Source: Verrucomicrobiaceae bacterium
Lineage (GTDB): Bacteria > Verrucomicrobiota > Verrucomicrobiia > Verrucomicrobiales > V1-33
Length of the DNA stretch: 37,805 bases
Direction: 5' to 3'
NCBI GenBank assembly: GCA_027483175.1
Contig: JAIXVE010000122.1
Span: forward strand, 1 to 37,805
Part shown: positions 1 to 8,890 of the stretch, in pieces
Position numbering within the stretch: position 1 is the stretch's first letter
Layout of the letters: every line of letters begins with the position of its first letter
Program-made: the position numbers and the translations under genes
The notes under the pieces: model-generated
Told to the model about the DNA's origin: nothing
What the model saw: only the letters and a program-made list of their open reading frames with translations
Databases searched by the model: none

Positions 1-795
1 GACTGCGCTGACGAAGTGCTGGCCGAGGCCTGGGAGATTGTAGATTTTCTCGATGATGAACGAGCCAGTGGTGATGCCGGCGAGGGCTGGGCCGAGGAAG
101 GCGGCGACGGGGAGGAGCCCGTTGCGGAGCGTGTGGCGGATGATGATGAGCCAGCCGGGGACCCCTTTGGCGCGGGCGGTGCGGATGTAGTCCTGACTGA
201 GGACCTCGAGCATGCCGCCGCGGGCGAGACGGGAGATGTAGGCGGCGTAGGATAGGCCCATGGTGGCGGCGGGGAGGATCCAGTCGGTGGGCTCGAACCA
301 ACCGGCGACGTTGAGAAGACGCCATTTGAGGCCGAAGACGGCGATGAGGATGGGGCCCATGACGAAAGTGGGGAGACAGATGCCGATCATGGCTAGGGAC
401 ATGGGACCGACATCGAGCCATGTGTTGCGTTTGACGGCGGCGATGATGCCAGCGGGGAGCCCGATGGCCAGGGCGACGACGAGGGCGGCGGCGCCGACGA
501 TGAGGGAGACCGGGAACGAGTCGCGGATGATTTTACCGTTTCGCATGCCCTGGTTCTTCATGGAGAGGCCGAAGTCGCCGCGGCCGTACGAGGAGAGGGC
601 TTTCCAGTACTGGACGGAGAGACTTTCGTTGAGGCCGTACTGGCGTTCGAGTTCCTTTTTGACGTCAGGGTTCATGCTTTTCTCGGAGGCGAAGGGATCG
701 CCCGGGGCGAGACGGACCATGAAGAACGTCATGGTGAAGACAGCGAGGAGGACGGCCGCGGACTGGAGGAGACGACTGGCGATGAAGCGGAGCAT
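1..795 (-). CDS. oppB: Peptide ABC transporter permease, OppB/DppB family (3' end beyond window)
   Basis: Inner-membrane permease subunit of a peptide/nickel-type ABC importer. It reads open from an ATG at 795 to the window edge (265 residues), so the C-terminus is missing. The N-terminus MLRFIASRLLQ followed by a hydrophobic segment and VRLAPGDPF is typical of OppB. The central membrane segments (SLIVGAAALVVALAIGLPAG) and the EAA-like loop region around YIRTARAKGVP, which contacts the ATPase, are all present. It starts 25 bases after the oppA stop, in the same direction, so the two are almost certainly one transcript; oppC and the ATPases would lie beyond position 1. What peptide is carried cannot be told from sequence; the neighbouring L,D-transpeptidase makes a cell-wall peptide possible (inference). 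Confidence 0.93.
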   Translation of the reverse strand, partial: MLRFIASRLLQSAAVLLAVFTMTFFMVRLAPGDPFASEKSMNPDVKKELERQYGLNESLSVQYWKALSSYGRGDFGLSMKNQGMRNGKIIRDSFPVSLIVGAAALVVALAIGLPAGIIAAVKRNTWLDVGPMSLAMIGICLPTFVMGPILIAVFGLKWRLLNVAGWFEPTDWILPAATMGLSYAAYISRLARGGMLEVLSQDYIRTARAKGVPGWLIIIRHTLRNGLLPVAAFLGPALAGITTGSFIIEKIYNLPGLGQHFVSAV

Positions 796-820
796 GGATG
801 GGGAAAGATGGGCGGGTGGG

Positions 821-2476
821 TTATTCCCTGCGGAGTTCGCCGTCCATGGAGCTAGGGGGAGGCGGGTAGCGGAGGTCGAAGTATTTCCACATGCGGTCGT
901 CGAGGAGACGTTTGGTCCAGCCGACGACGGCTGGGTGGATCATGCGGGTGCGGGTGTAGTAGTAGTAGGGGATGACGGGTGCTTCGGAGAGGAGGAGGGC
1001 TTCGGCTTTGCGAAGCGTGGCGAGGCGTGAAGCGGCGTCGGTGCACTGGCCGGATTCTTCGAGGAGCTTGTCGAAGGCTGGGTTGGACCAGCCGGTGCGG
1101 TTGTTGCCGCCGTCGGTGAGCCACATGTCGATGAAGGTGGCGGGGTCGTAGTAGTCCGCGTTCCAGCCGGCGTCGGAGATATCGTAGTCCATGTGCTGCT
1201 GGGAAGAGAGATAGGAATTGTAGTCTTCCATGCGGATGGGGATGCGGATGCCGAGGTTTTTCTGCCACATGGCCTGCATGGCTTCGGCGACCTGGATGGC
1301 GCGTTCCGAGTCGGCGATGTGGAGTTTCACATTGGAGGGCCAGCCTTGGCCGTTAGGGAATCCGGCTTCGGCGAGGAGACGCTGGGCTTCGGCGATGTCG
1401 AAGGAGAAGCCTTTGACCTCGTCGTAGCCGTCCATGGGAGGAACGACGCCGAAGGCTGGGCGCTGGTTTTCGCGGAGGACATTGTCGACGAGCGACTGGC
1501 GGTCGATGGCGAGGCCGAGGGCGCGGCGGACGCGGGCGTCGTCGAAGGGTTTGCGCTTGGTATTGACCCGGTAGAAGCGGACAGCGAGGTTAGGGTCGTT
1601 GACGATGACGTCCGGGTGGTCGTGGAGGTAGGTGGGGGCTTTATCGAGCGGGACGTTGTAGGTGATGTGGAGCTGGCCGCGGCGGAAGAGACGGTCTTCG
1701 GTTTGTTCGCTGGTGATGGGGTAGAAGCGGATGCCGTCGAGTTTGACGGTGGCGGCGTCCCAGTAGTGGGGGTTTTTTTCGACCTCGAGGTAGCGGCGGA
1801 AGAGATAGGTTTTGAGACGAAACGGGCCGCTGGTGATCATTTTGCCGTCATCGGTCCATGGGTTGAGAGCGCTGAGCGGGTCGCCGTATTTTTCGAGACA
1901 GTGGCGAGCGAGCGGGCACCAGATGGAGTGGCAGAGGACCTGGGGGAAGTGAGGGGTGGGGCCGGTTAGGGTGATTTCGAGGGAATGGGGGCCGGTTTTC
2001 TTTGCGCCGAGCTGGTCAGGTGGGAGTTTGCCTTCGAAGATTTCGCGGCCGTTTTTGACGATGAAGAGCATGCCGGAGTATTCGGCGGCGAGCTTCGGGT
2101 TGAGGAGCCGTTGCCATGACCAGATGAAGTCGTCCGGGGTGATGGGGTTGCCATCGGACCAGCGGGCGTCGGGTCTGAGTTGGAAGGACCAGACGGATTT
2201 TTCCGGGTTGGACTGCCATGAGGCGGCGATGCCGGGGTCGGGGTCGCGTTCGTTGGTGGCTCCTTCGACGACGAGGCCCTCGTGGAGGGCGAGCATGATA
2301 TTGTTTTCGACGACGCTGTTGGTGCGGTGGAGGTCGAGCCAGCGCGGGTCGTCCTTGTTATTGACGAGGAGGATTTTCCGGCGGGCGCCTTCAGCGGCGT
2401 TGATGGATTCGCCGGAGCAAGCGGAGAAGAGGAGGGTGAGCCAACCGGCGAGGAGGGCGACGAGGAAGCGACGCAT
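821..2476 (-). CDS. oppA: Peptide ABC transporter substrate-binding lipoprotein (SBP_bac_5)
   Basis: Extracytoplasmic solute-binding protein of an oligopeptide importer, 551 residues, the usual size of OppA/DppA/MppA. It has a lipoprotein signal (MRRFLVALLAGWLTLLFSAC, cysteine at 20, a lipobox with Phe at -3), then the family start with a VVENNIMLALHEGL-type segment and an N-terminal lobe containing LRPDARWSDGNPITPDDFIWSW. The C-terminal region has WNADYYDPATFIDMW and the NRTGWSNPAFDKLLEE motif typical of the family. It follows the L,D-transpeptidase by 73 bases and precedes oppB by 25. Coupling of a peptide-binding protein to a peptidoglycan-active enzyme would fit murein peptide uptake, but that is only context. 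Confidence 0.93.
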   Translation of the reverse strand: MRRFLVALLAGWLTLLFSACSGESINAAEGARRKILLVNNKDDPRWLDLHRTNSVVENNIMLALHEGLVVEGATNERDPDPGIAASWQSNPEKSVWSFQLRPDARWSDGNPITPDDFIWSWQRLLNPKLAAEYSGMLFIVKNGREIFEGKLPPDQLGAKKTGPHSLEITLTGPTPHFPQVLCHSIWCPLARHCLEKYGDPLSALNPWTDDGKMITSGPFRLKTYLFRRYLEVEKNPHYWDAATVKLDGIRFYPITSEQTEDRLFRRGQLHITYNVPLDKAPTYLHDHPDVIVNDPNLAVRFYRVNTKRKPFDDARVRRALGLAIDRQSLVDNVLRENQRPAFGVVPPMDGYDEVKGFSFDIAEAQRLLAEAGFPNGQGWPSNVKLHIADSERAIQVAEAMQAMWQKNLGIRIPIRMEDYNSYLSSQQHMDYDISDAGWNADYYDPATFIDMWLTDGGNNRTGWSNPAFDKLLEESGQCTDAASRLATLRKAEALLLSEAPVIPYYYYTRTRMIHPAVVGWTKRLLDDRMWKYFDLRYPPPPSSMDGELRRE

Positions 2477-2549
2477 GACGGAGGGTCATGGTGCAGGGGG
2501 CGTGCCTAGGCCAGGGAAAAGAGTGGCGGTGGCGAAAGAGCTGAGGGGA

Positions 2550-3230
2550 TCAGCGGGTGGCGACGGCGGTGTCGGCCTTGATGGTAGTGCCTGGGGAGCG
2601 GTCTGGGCGGGAGGGGGCCTTGTAGACGTACTCGCGCATGAGTTTGGCTTCGAGAGGGAGGCCATTTTTCTCGATGATGACAGGGGTACCGACGGGAGTG
2701 CGGTTGAAGAGGTCGATGACGTCCATGCTGCGCATGCGGACGCAGCCGTAGCTGGCTGGGCGGCCGATGTTGCGTTCTTCCGGGGTGCCGTGGATGTAGA
2801 TGCAGCGGCGCTGGGTGTTGCGGGTATTGGAGTCGGTGCCTGCGAGCCAGAGGATGCGGGTGACGACTGGGTCGCGGCCGGGTGCGTCTGGGGCGAGGAT
2901 TTCGCCGGTGGCGTGGCGGTGTTTGAAGACCATGCCTGGGGGCATGCCGTGGCCGATTTTGCGGACGACGCGGAGTTGGCCGATGGGGGTGCGGCAACTG
3001 TTCATGGAGTCGCCGAGGCCGAATTTGGAGGTGGAGATGCCGTAGACGCGGACTGGTTCGCCGCGTTCGTAGAGGACGGCTTTCTGGTCGCGGACGGAGA
3101 CTCTGATTTCCTTGGCGGCTTTGGAGGTGGAGGCGCAGTTGCTGCAGGAGAGGGCTGCGGCGAGGGCGGCTGCGGCGGCGAGCCACTGGGTGTGGCGACT
3201 GCCGGTTTGGGAGGTAGAAGGATGAGTCAT
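2550..3230 (-). CDS. L,D-transpeptidase (YkuD domain), probable lipoprotein
   Basis: Peptidoglycan cross-linking or lipoprotein-anchoring enzyme of the YkuD family, 226 residues. The N-terminus has a hydrophobic signal (QWLAAAAALAAALSC) ending in a possible lipobox cysteine. The YkuD domain runs from about residue 42 (IRVSVRDQKAVLYERGEPV) to about 200. The active-site region is IYIHGTPEERNIGRP followed by ASYGCVRM: the first His, the Cys and the Arg are kept, but the usual Ser-His-Gly-Cys reads Ser-Tyr-Gly-Cys. A paralogue at the right end of the window (36946-37431) keeps Ser-His-Gly-Cys and shares the spacing SRILWL...DRYIYIHGT. The gene lies 24 bases after the GT2 gene and 73 before oppA, suggesting an operon. 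Tail residues 205-226 are basic and low in complexity. Confidence 0.9.
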   Translation of the reverse strand: MTHPSTSQTGSRHTQWLAAAAALAAALSCSNCASTSKAAKEIRVSVRDQKAVLYERGEPVRVYGISTSKFGLGDSMNSCRTPIGQLRVVRKIGHGMPPGMVFKHRHATGEILAPDAPGRDPVVTRILWLAGTDSNTRNTQRRCIYIHGTPEERNIGRPASYGCVRMRSMDVIDLFNRTPVGTPVIIEKNGLPLEAKLMREYVYKAPSRPDRSPGTTIKADTAVATR

Positions 3231-3254
3231 TCGAGAGTTCCCGTTGGAGAGAAC

Positions 3255-4760
3255 TTAAGCAGCGATCGGGCCGTTTTCGTCCTCATTTCGGGCTGCTGGG
3301 AAGAGTTGGGGCAGAGAGCCACAAGCGACGTACCAGAAACCCGCGGCGAAAAGTAACAAAAACGGGACGGAACTCCAGTAATTTTTTAAGAAAGCTGAAA
3401 TAAGGGCAGCAGTGAAATATAAAGCGCAGGTGATTTCTGCGCCTAAGGCGATGGATTTGAGGGACTTGTAGTTCTTTTTGGCGGCGGGGGCTTTTTCGCG
3501 GCCCTGGATGCCATATTTTGGGGTACGGACGAATGGCGATTCCTGGTTGAAGAGGGCTTCGAGGACGGCGCGGCCGTTATTGACAGCCATGCCGACGAGG
3601 ACGGCGACGAGCATGGGGTAGTAGAGCATGTGCTTGAGCCAGTGTTTCGGGTAAGCGGCGATCTGGCTGGAGAGGTAGAATGTGGCGACGGAGACCGTGC
3701 TGAAGAAGAAGACTGGGAGGTCGAGGAGCCAGAGCCGGTAGCCGCCCATATTGAACTGACCGCCCATGCCTGGCCATGCGACGACGCACTGGCAGAGGAG
3801 GAGGAGGTTCATGAAGTTGATGGCGAGGTGGACGGTGGCCTCGAGTTTGATGGCGAGAGGTTGTTTGGAGCGCCAGACTGGGCCGAGCATTTTTTTGCAG
3901 GTCTGGATGGAGCCCTTGGTCCAGCGGTGCTGCTGGGTTTTGAAGCCGTTGACGTCGACGGGGAGTTCTGCGGGGGTGACGAGGTCGCAGAGGAAGATGA
4001 AGCGCCAGCCCTTCATCTGGGCGCGGTAGGAGAGGTCGAGGTCTTCAGTGAGCGTGTCGTGTTCCCAGCCGCCGGCGTCGATGATGGCGGCTTTGCGCCA
4101 GATGCCTGCGGTGCCGTTGAAGTTGAAGAATCGCCCTGCGCGGCTGCGGGCGACCTGTTCGACGACGAGGTGGCCGTCGAGGAACATGGCCTGGACCTTG
4201 GTGAGGAGCGAGTAGTCGCGATTGAGGTGGCCCCAGCGGCTTTGGACGAGAGCGACTTTGGGGTCGGTGAAGTAGTCGATCATCTCCTTGAGGACGCCAG
4301 GCTGCGGGATGAAGTCGGCGTCGAGGATGAAGACGAAGTCGCCGCGGGCGGTGAGGAGACCGTGTTCCATGGCACCGGCTTTGAAGCCCTCGCGGTTGGT
4401 GCGGTGGATGTGGGAGACGTCGAAGCCGAGGGCGGAGAGCCGGGAGGCTTCGTCGGCGCAGATCGCGACGGTTTCGTCGGTGGAGTCGTCGAGGATCTGG
4501 ATCTGGAGGAGGTGCTGTGGGTAGTCGAGACGGGCGACGGCTTCGACGAGACGCCTGACGACGTGCATTTCGTTGAAGACGGGGAGCTGGACGGTGACGA
4601 GCGGGAGGGATTCGAAGCGGCCGACGGGCTTTGGTGGGTTACGATAATGTTTCCAGAAAAGCCAGACGATGTAGAATCGGTGGAGTCCGAACAGAGTGAG
4701 GCCGATGACTACCGGCAGATAGCAAACAAACCAGAGCGTGGTTTTCCAGTCCCAGGGCAT
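3255..4760 (-). CDS. Membrane glycosyltransferase family 2, processive (cellulose/mannan-synthase-like)
   Basis: 501-residue inner-membrane GT2 enzyme that probably transfers sugar from a nucleotide donor to a growing glycan. One N-terminal membrane helix (about 9-27) is followed by the catalytic domain: [13 protein letters not shown] (91-93), DAD (147-149), TED (238-240) and QQHRW (276-280). This D,D,D,Q-x-x-R-W pattern marks processive synthases such as cellulose, glucomannan or related polysaccharide synthases. Four to five further membrane helices follow from about residue 305. There is no PilZ domain and no Bcs neighbour, so cellulose is not specifically supported. The last ~60 codons are visibly more A/T-rich than the rest. 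Product unknown; an exopolysaccharide or a glycolipid sugar are both possible. Confidence 0.9.
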   Translation of the reverse strand: MPWDWKTTLWFVCYLPVVIGLTLFGLHRFYIVWLFWKHYRNPPKPVGRFESLPLVTVQLPVFNEMHVVRRLVEAVARLDYPQHLLQIQILDDSTDETVAICADEASRLSALGFDVSHIHRTNREGFKAGAMEHGLLTARGDFVFILDADFIPQPGVLKEMIDYFTDPKVALVQSRWGHLNRDYSLLTKVQAMFLDGHLVVEQVARSRAGRFFNFNGTAGIWRKAAIIDAGGWEHDTLTEDLDLSYRAQMKGWRFIFLCDLVTPAELPVDVNGFKTQQHRWTKGSIQTCKKMLGPVWRSKQPLAIKLEATVHLAINFMNLLLLCQCVVAWPGMGGQFNMGGYRLWLLDLPVFFFSTVSVATFYLSSQIAAYPKHWLKHMLYYPMLVAVLVGMAVNNGRAVLEALFNQESPFVRTPKYGIQGREKAPAAKKNYKSLKSIALGAEITCALYFTAALISAFLKNYWSSVPFLLLFAAGFWYVACGSLPQLFPAARNEDENGPIAA

Positions 4761-4781
4761 AGTAATTGACTGACTAAACAG

Positions 4782-4808
4782 AAAAGCCCGGGCTGTGTGC
4801 GGCCGGGC
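4782..4808 (-). terminator. Rho-independent-type terminator after the amidohydrolase
   Basis: On the minus strand a GCCCGG/CCGGGC stem (4803-4808 with 4786-4791, 11-base loop) is followed by TTTTCTGTTT. It lies 78 bases past the stop of the amidohydrolase gene and just before the GT2 start at 4760, so it would separate the tgt-yajC-secDF-amidohydrolase transcript from the GT2 cluster. The T-run is short. Confidence 0.6.
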
Positions 4809-4885
4809 GGGGGTGTTTCATCCGGTGAGAACGAGGGCGCGTCAAGGGATGGTTTCCTGCGAAGGGGAGATGGGGGCGAGATGGA

Positions 4886-5878
4886 TCAGGCGGCGACGCG
4901 GAGGTGGTTCCAGATGTTTGTGAAGATGTGGTCTGGGAAGCCGAGTGCGGATTTGAGGCCGAAATCGCGGTGGAGGAAGTTGGGGACGGAGGCCCAGTGC
5001 CTGGCGGCGTGGGCTGGGAGGATGCCGCGGAGTTTGGCCCATGTTGGCTGGATGGGGACAGGGAAGTCGCTGCCGTGGAAGAGCCGGTGGTGCCATTCCG
5101 GGAGTTTGAGGAGGCGGGCGAGGCCGGCGCTGCGGACGGGGAGAGTGAGGGCGCTGATGTCTGCGAAGAGATTGGGCCAGCGATGCATCATTTCGAGGAG
5201 GTGGCCGAGGTAATCGGGGTCACGGAGACCGCTGCGGGTGGCGGCGTGGGCGGCGATGACGGTGACACCGGCTTCGAGGGCACCGGTGAGGGAGCGCGGG
5301 TCGGCGAGGGAGGGATCGATTTGTGGGACGGTGTGTTCGCCGCCGGAGTGGGCGAGGAGCGGGAGGTTGGCGGCGGCCATACGGTTCCAGAACGGGCGGT
5401 AGCGAGGGAGACGCGTGTCGATGTTCTGGCAGTTCGGGAGGAACTTGAGCATGACGGCACCGAGATCGAGACAGCGGTCGAGTTCGTCAAGGGCGTCGGG
5501 TCGGGCTGGGTGGATGGAGACTGCGGGGAGGAGCTCCGGGTGACGGCGGCAGACGGCGAAGACGTAGTCGTTGGGGACGTGGAGCGAGCCGAAGTTGAGT
5601 TTCTGGCCTGAGTGGTCATAGACCTCCTCGTGGGCGAGGAGGACGGCGTGGGAGACCGGGCTGTCGCGGAGCAAGCTGGTGAGGAGGTCGACGTAGGCGT
5701 CGTCGAATTCCGGGGCTCGCCACGAGACCTTGAGCCCGAGTTGGCGGAGCATCCAGTCTGCGAGGAAGCGGTGGAGGAATGGGGGTTTGAGCCAGCAACC
5801 GGAGCCTGAGAGCCCGTTGCCGACGAGATGGACGTGCATGTCGACGGGGCCGCGGAGGTGGAGCGGCACCGTGATCAT
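4886..5878 (-). CDS. Amidohydrolase-family (PF04909-like) metal-dependent hydrolase
   Basis: 330-residue TIM-barrel hydrolase. The metal-binding H-x-H (DMHVH, residues 13-17), a conserved LPLLAHSGGEH, an IAAHAATRSG and the late FHGSDFP aspartate match the amidohydrolase_2 pattern for one- or two-metal active sites. There is no signal peptide, so it is likely cytoplasmic. Substrate is not predictable: family members include decarboxylases, lactonases and uncharacterised enzymes. It starts 26 bases downstream of secDF on the same strand and is followed by the terminator at 4782-4808, so it appears to be the last gene of that transcript, although it has no known role in secretion. Confidence 0.85.
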   Translation of the reverse strand: MITVPLHLRGPVDMHVHLVGNGLSGSGCWLKPPFLHRFLADWMLRQLGLKVSWRAPEFDDAYVDLLTSLLRDSPVSHAVLLAHEEVYDHSGQKLNFGSLHVPNDYVFAVCRRHPELLPAVSIHPARPDALDELDRCLDLGAVMLKFLPNCQNIDTRLPRYRPFWNRMAAANLPLLAHSGGEHTVPQIDPSLADPRSLTGALEAGVTVIAAHAATRSGLRDPDYLGHLLEMMHRWPNLFADISALTLPVRSAGLARLLKLPEWHHRLFHGSDFPVPIQPTWAKLRGILPAHAARHWASVPNFLHRDFGLKSALGFPDHIFTNIWNHLRVAA

Positions 5879-5904
5879 GGCGCGGGATGGGCCGGGGTTG
5901 GCCG

Positions 5905-8418
5905 TTAGGAACTTGGGAGAGCGGCCTGGTCGCCTTCAGCGGATTTGCCCTTCTTTTCCGGGGCTTCGCGTTCGAGGCCGCTGAGGGCTTCGAGGGCGAG
6001 GGCGTCGGCGTCGAGGATTTGCTGACGGAGGTTGAGCTTGCGGCGATCGGCCCACCAGAGGACGACTGGGCTGGCGATGAAGATGGTGGAGTAGACGCCG
6101 GAGAGCATGCCGATGAGCATGGCGAAGGAGAAGTCTGCCATGGATTTGCCGCCGAAGAGCCACATGGCGAGGACGGCGAGGGAGGTGACACCGGAGGTGA
6201 TGATTGTCCGGCTGAGCGTGGCGCTGATGGCGTGGTTGAGGACGTCTTTGAGGTCGCCCTTCATGGTGCGGAGGTCATCGCGGACGCGGTCGAAGATAAC
6301 GATGGTGTCGTTGATGGAGTAACCGGCGATGGTGAGGAAGGCACCGATAAGGATGAGGCCGATTTCCTTGCCTGCGATGGCGCAGACCCCGACGGCAATG
6401 ATGACGTCGTGGAGAATGGCGACGATCCCGCCGATGGCGAAGGGCATTTCGAAGCGGAACGTGAGGTAGATGAAGATGCCGAGGAGACCGAGGCCGAGGG
6501 CCCAGAGGGATTTCTCGAGCATTTCGCCGCCGACGGCGGAGCCCATGGATTCGGCGGAGGCTTCGGCGAATTTCTGTTTGAGGGCGGCGTCTGAGCCACC
6601 GAGGGCGGAGGCGAGGTGAGCCTTGAGCGATTCTGCGGTGGCGGGTGGGCTACGGAGAATGGTGTAGGGTTCGCCGGTGAGTGGTTTGACGGTGGTGACG
6701 TTGACGTTGTTGGCGTCGAGGGCGGAACCGTCTTTGGTGGTTACCTTCCAGTTCTGGAGGGCGGTGCGGACCGTATCTTCGGTGGCGGTGGGGACGTTAT
6801 TGAGGCTGACGACGTCACCGCCGCGGAGTTCGTAGCCGAGGACCTTTTTACCCTTGATGCCGACGATGACGAGCATGGTGGTGCAGACGATGGCGGAGAT
6901 GGTGAGCCAGAGTTTGCGTTTGCCCATGAAGTCGTAGAGTCGGTTCTCGATGAGTTCCATGAAGGAGAGCTTTTCGAGGCCTGCGCCGCTGAGCCAGAGG
7001 AAGCAGACGCGGGTGATGAGGAGGGCGGAGAACATCGAGGCGACGAGCCCGATGGTGAGGGAGAGACCGAAGCCCTTCACTGCGCCGGTGGCGATGACGA
7101 TCATGATGATCGACGTGATGAGCGTGGTGATGTTAGAGTCGAAGATGGCGCTGAAGGCCTTGCTGTAGGCGGCGTTGATGGCGGGTCCGAGGGAGCGGCC
7201 GGCTTTGAGTTCTTCGCGGAGACGCTCGTAGATGAGGACGTTGGCGTCGATGGCCATCCCGAGGGTGAGGATGATCCCTGCGATCCCGGGCATGGTGAGC
7301 GTCTGGTCGAAGACGCGCATGGCTCCGAGGAGGAGGAGGAGGTTCACGATGAGGCCGACGACGGCGATGATGCCGGAGAGTCGGTAGTAGAGCATCATGA
7401 AGAAGAGCGTGAGCCCGAGGCCGACGAGACAGGCGTAGATGCCCTGCTGGACGGTTTCTTTACCGTAGGTGGGGGAGATCGTGCTGGACTGCTCGACGAG
7501 GAGCGGGTTTTCCAGCGGGTTCATGAGAGCGCTGGAGAGGTCGCGTGCTTCGGCTTCGTCGAAGCCGCCGGTGATTTCGAAGTTGGCGCCGAACTCACCG
7601 TTAATGGTCGGGGCCGAGAGGACCTCGTTGTCCATGATGATGGCCATGGGGCGGCCTTTATTGGTGCTGGTGAGCTTGCGCATCTGGTCACCGAATTCCG
7701 AGTGGAGTTCGACGACGATGTGGTAGTTGACCGAGCCTGGGTTGAGGGCGGCGTAGGCGGACTTGACGCTTTTGCCCTGCATTTCGACCTTCTTTTTGAC
7801 CCAGATGAACGTGTCTGGTTTTGGGCGGGGCTTACCTGGTTCGCGGGCTTCCTTGTTTTTGTCGTCGCCGCGGTCGCCGAGGTAGCGCATTTTGGTGGCG
7901 TCCGGCTTGAGGGTTTGATCGGCTTCGTTGGTGAAGTTGAAGCCGTCTGCGCCGAGGAGGCGGAATTCGAGTTTCGCGACCCGTTCGATGACGGATTTGG
8001 AGTTGGCGATTTCTTCGTCGCTGAGGCCGGGGACCTCGACGTAGAGACGGTCGGTGCCTTGGGGGGTCACGACGACGTCTTTACCGCCGGTGGGGTTGAG
8101 GCGGGATTCGATGATGGCCTGAGCGGTGGCGAGGACGTCCGGGGTGACGGGGCGTTCGCCGGCGGGTTGGACGCGGACGAGGAAGGAAGCACCGCCTTGG
8201 AGGTCGATGCCTTTTTTGACGCCCTTGCCTTCGGTGATGCAGAAGATGCTGAAGGCGGTGAGGACGAGAGAGAGGATGGAGCCGACGATGCGTTTACGGC
8301 GATCGGTTTCGGAGGCGAAGTAGGCGACGAAGAGACCGGCGGCGACGACCCCGATGCCGAGGACGAGGTAGGGCAGGTATTTTTCCATCTGCGACAGGTT
8401 TTCAGCGGCAGCGAGCAT
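5905..8418 (-). CDS. secDF: Fused protein translocase subunit SecDF
   Basis: 837-residue fusion of SecD and SecF, the proton-driven accessory subunits of the Sec translocon. It has two N-terminal membrane segments (about 14-33 and 44-62), then the periplasmic SecD domain beginning KKGIDLQGGASFLV. The conserved SecD membrane motif GMAIDANVLIYERLREE, a central linker (GKRKLWLTISAIV) and SecF follow, with YELRGGDVV as the SecF tag and YSINDTIVIFDRVRD in its fourth helix. Both acidic residues linked to proton flow in the SecD and SecF halves are present. Fusion is known in several phyla, including Planctomycetes-Verrucomicrobia relatives. It lies 103 bases after yajC, the normal partner, in the order tgt-yajC-secDF. 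Confidence 0.96.
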   Translation of the reverse strand: MLAAAENLSQMEKYLPYLVLGIGVVAAGLFVAYFASETDRRKRIVGSILSLVLTAFSIFCITEGKGVKKGIDLQGGASFLVRVQPAGERPVTPDVLATAQAIIESRLNPTGGKDVVVTPQGTDRLYVEVPGLSDEEIANSKSVIERVAKLEFRLLGADGFNFTNEADQTLKPDATKMRYLGDRGDDKNKEAREPGKPRPKPDTFIWVKKKVEMQGKSVKSAYAALNPGSVNYHIVVELHSEFGDQMRKLTSTNKGRPMAIIMDNEVLSAPTINGEFGANFEITGGFDEAEARDLSSALMNPLENPLLVEQSSTISPTYGKETVQQGIYACLVGLGLTLFFMMLYYRLSGIIAVVGLIVNLLLLLGAMRVFDQTLTMPGIAGIILTLGMAIDANVLIYERLREELKAGRSLGPAINAAYSKAFSAIFDSNITTLITSIIMIVIATGAVKGFGLSLTIGLVASMFSALLITRVCFLWLSGAGLEKLSFMELIENRLYDFMGKRKLWLTISAIVCTTMLVIVGIKGKKVLGYELRGGDVVSLNNVPTATEDTVRTALQNWKVTTKDGSALDANNVNVTTVKPLTGEPYTILRSPPATAESLKAHLASALGGSDAALKQKFAEASAESMGSAVGGEMLEKSLWALGLGLLGIFIYLTFRFEMPFAIGGIVAILHDVIIAVGVCAIAGKEIGLILIGAFLTIAGYSINDTIVIFDRVRDDLRTMKGDLKDVLNHAISATLSRTIITSGVTSLAVLAMWLFGGKSMADFSFAMLIGMLSGVYSTIFIASPVVLWWADRRKLNLRQQILDADALALEALSGLEREAPEKKGKSAEGDQAALPSS

Positions 8419-8521
8419 GAGAGCGGATCGTGAGGGGGTAAAGGAAAGGTGCGGGGCGGTCGATGAGAGCGGCCAGCGGGGGCGGAATTGTCCTTTTAAT
8501 CAGGACTGAAGGCAATGAAGA

Positions 8522-8884
8522 TCAGGCGGTGGCGTCTGATTTTGCGGCTTCGGCTGGTTCGTCGGAGGCTTTGAGGACGGAGAGGACCGAGTTTTTGTCG
8601 ACGCGAATTTTGACCCCGTCGGCGATTTTGAGGGTGACGACCCGGTCATTGATGTTGGTGACGAGCCCGTAGATGCCGCCGGCGGCGATGACTTCGTCAC
8701 CGCTTTTGAGGGCGGCGAGTTTGGCCTGATGTTCCTTCTGCTGACGGCGCTGGGGCCTGATGAGCATGAAGTAGAAGAGGACGATGAGGAGGACGGGCAT
8801 GGCCATCTGGGCGATGCCACCGCCTTGGGCGGCGTCCTGCTGAGCGAAGAAGAGAGAGGCGGCGAGAGAGGAAGAGGAAATCAT
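8522..8884 (-). CDS. yajC: Preprotein translocase subunit YajC
   Basis: 120-residue single-pass membrane protein that associates with SecDF. One hydrophobic helix (about 26-43, AMPVLLIVLFYFMLI) is followed by the signature RPQRRQQKEHQAKLAALKSGDEV and a small beta-rich domain (VTNINDRVVTLKIADGVKIRVDK). Length and motif are exactly those of the family. It starts 6 bases after the tgt stop. A weak GTCCT/AGGAC hairpin (8490-8506) lies between it and secDF. Confidence 0.95.
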   Translation of the reverse strand: MISSSSLAASLFFAQQDAAQGGGIAQMAMPVLLIVLFYFMLIRPQRRQQKEHQAKLAALKSGDEVIAAGGIYGLVTNINDRVVTLKIADGVKIRVDKNSVLSVLKASDEPAEAAKSDATA

Positions 8885-8890
8885 GGAGAA

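Noticed and set aside
260-1030. Long plus-strand open frames over the opp, secDF, tgt, DUF1553 and ftsK genes
   Set aside because: They are antisense shadows produced by the high-GC, G-rich strand; Ala/Gly/Glu/Asp- or Arg/Pro-rich translations with no domains, while the minus strand carries clear families.
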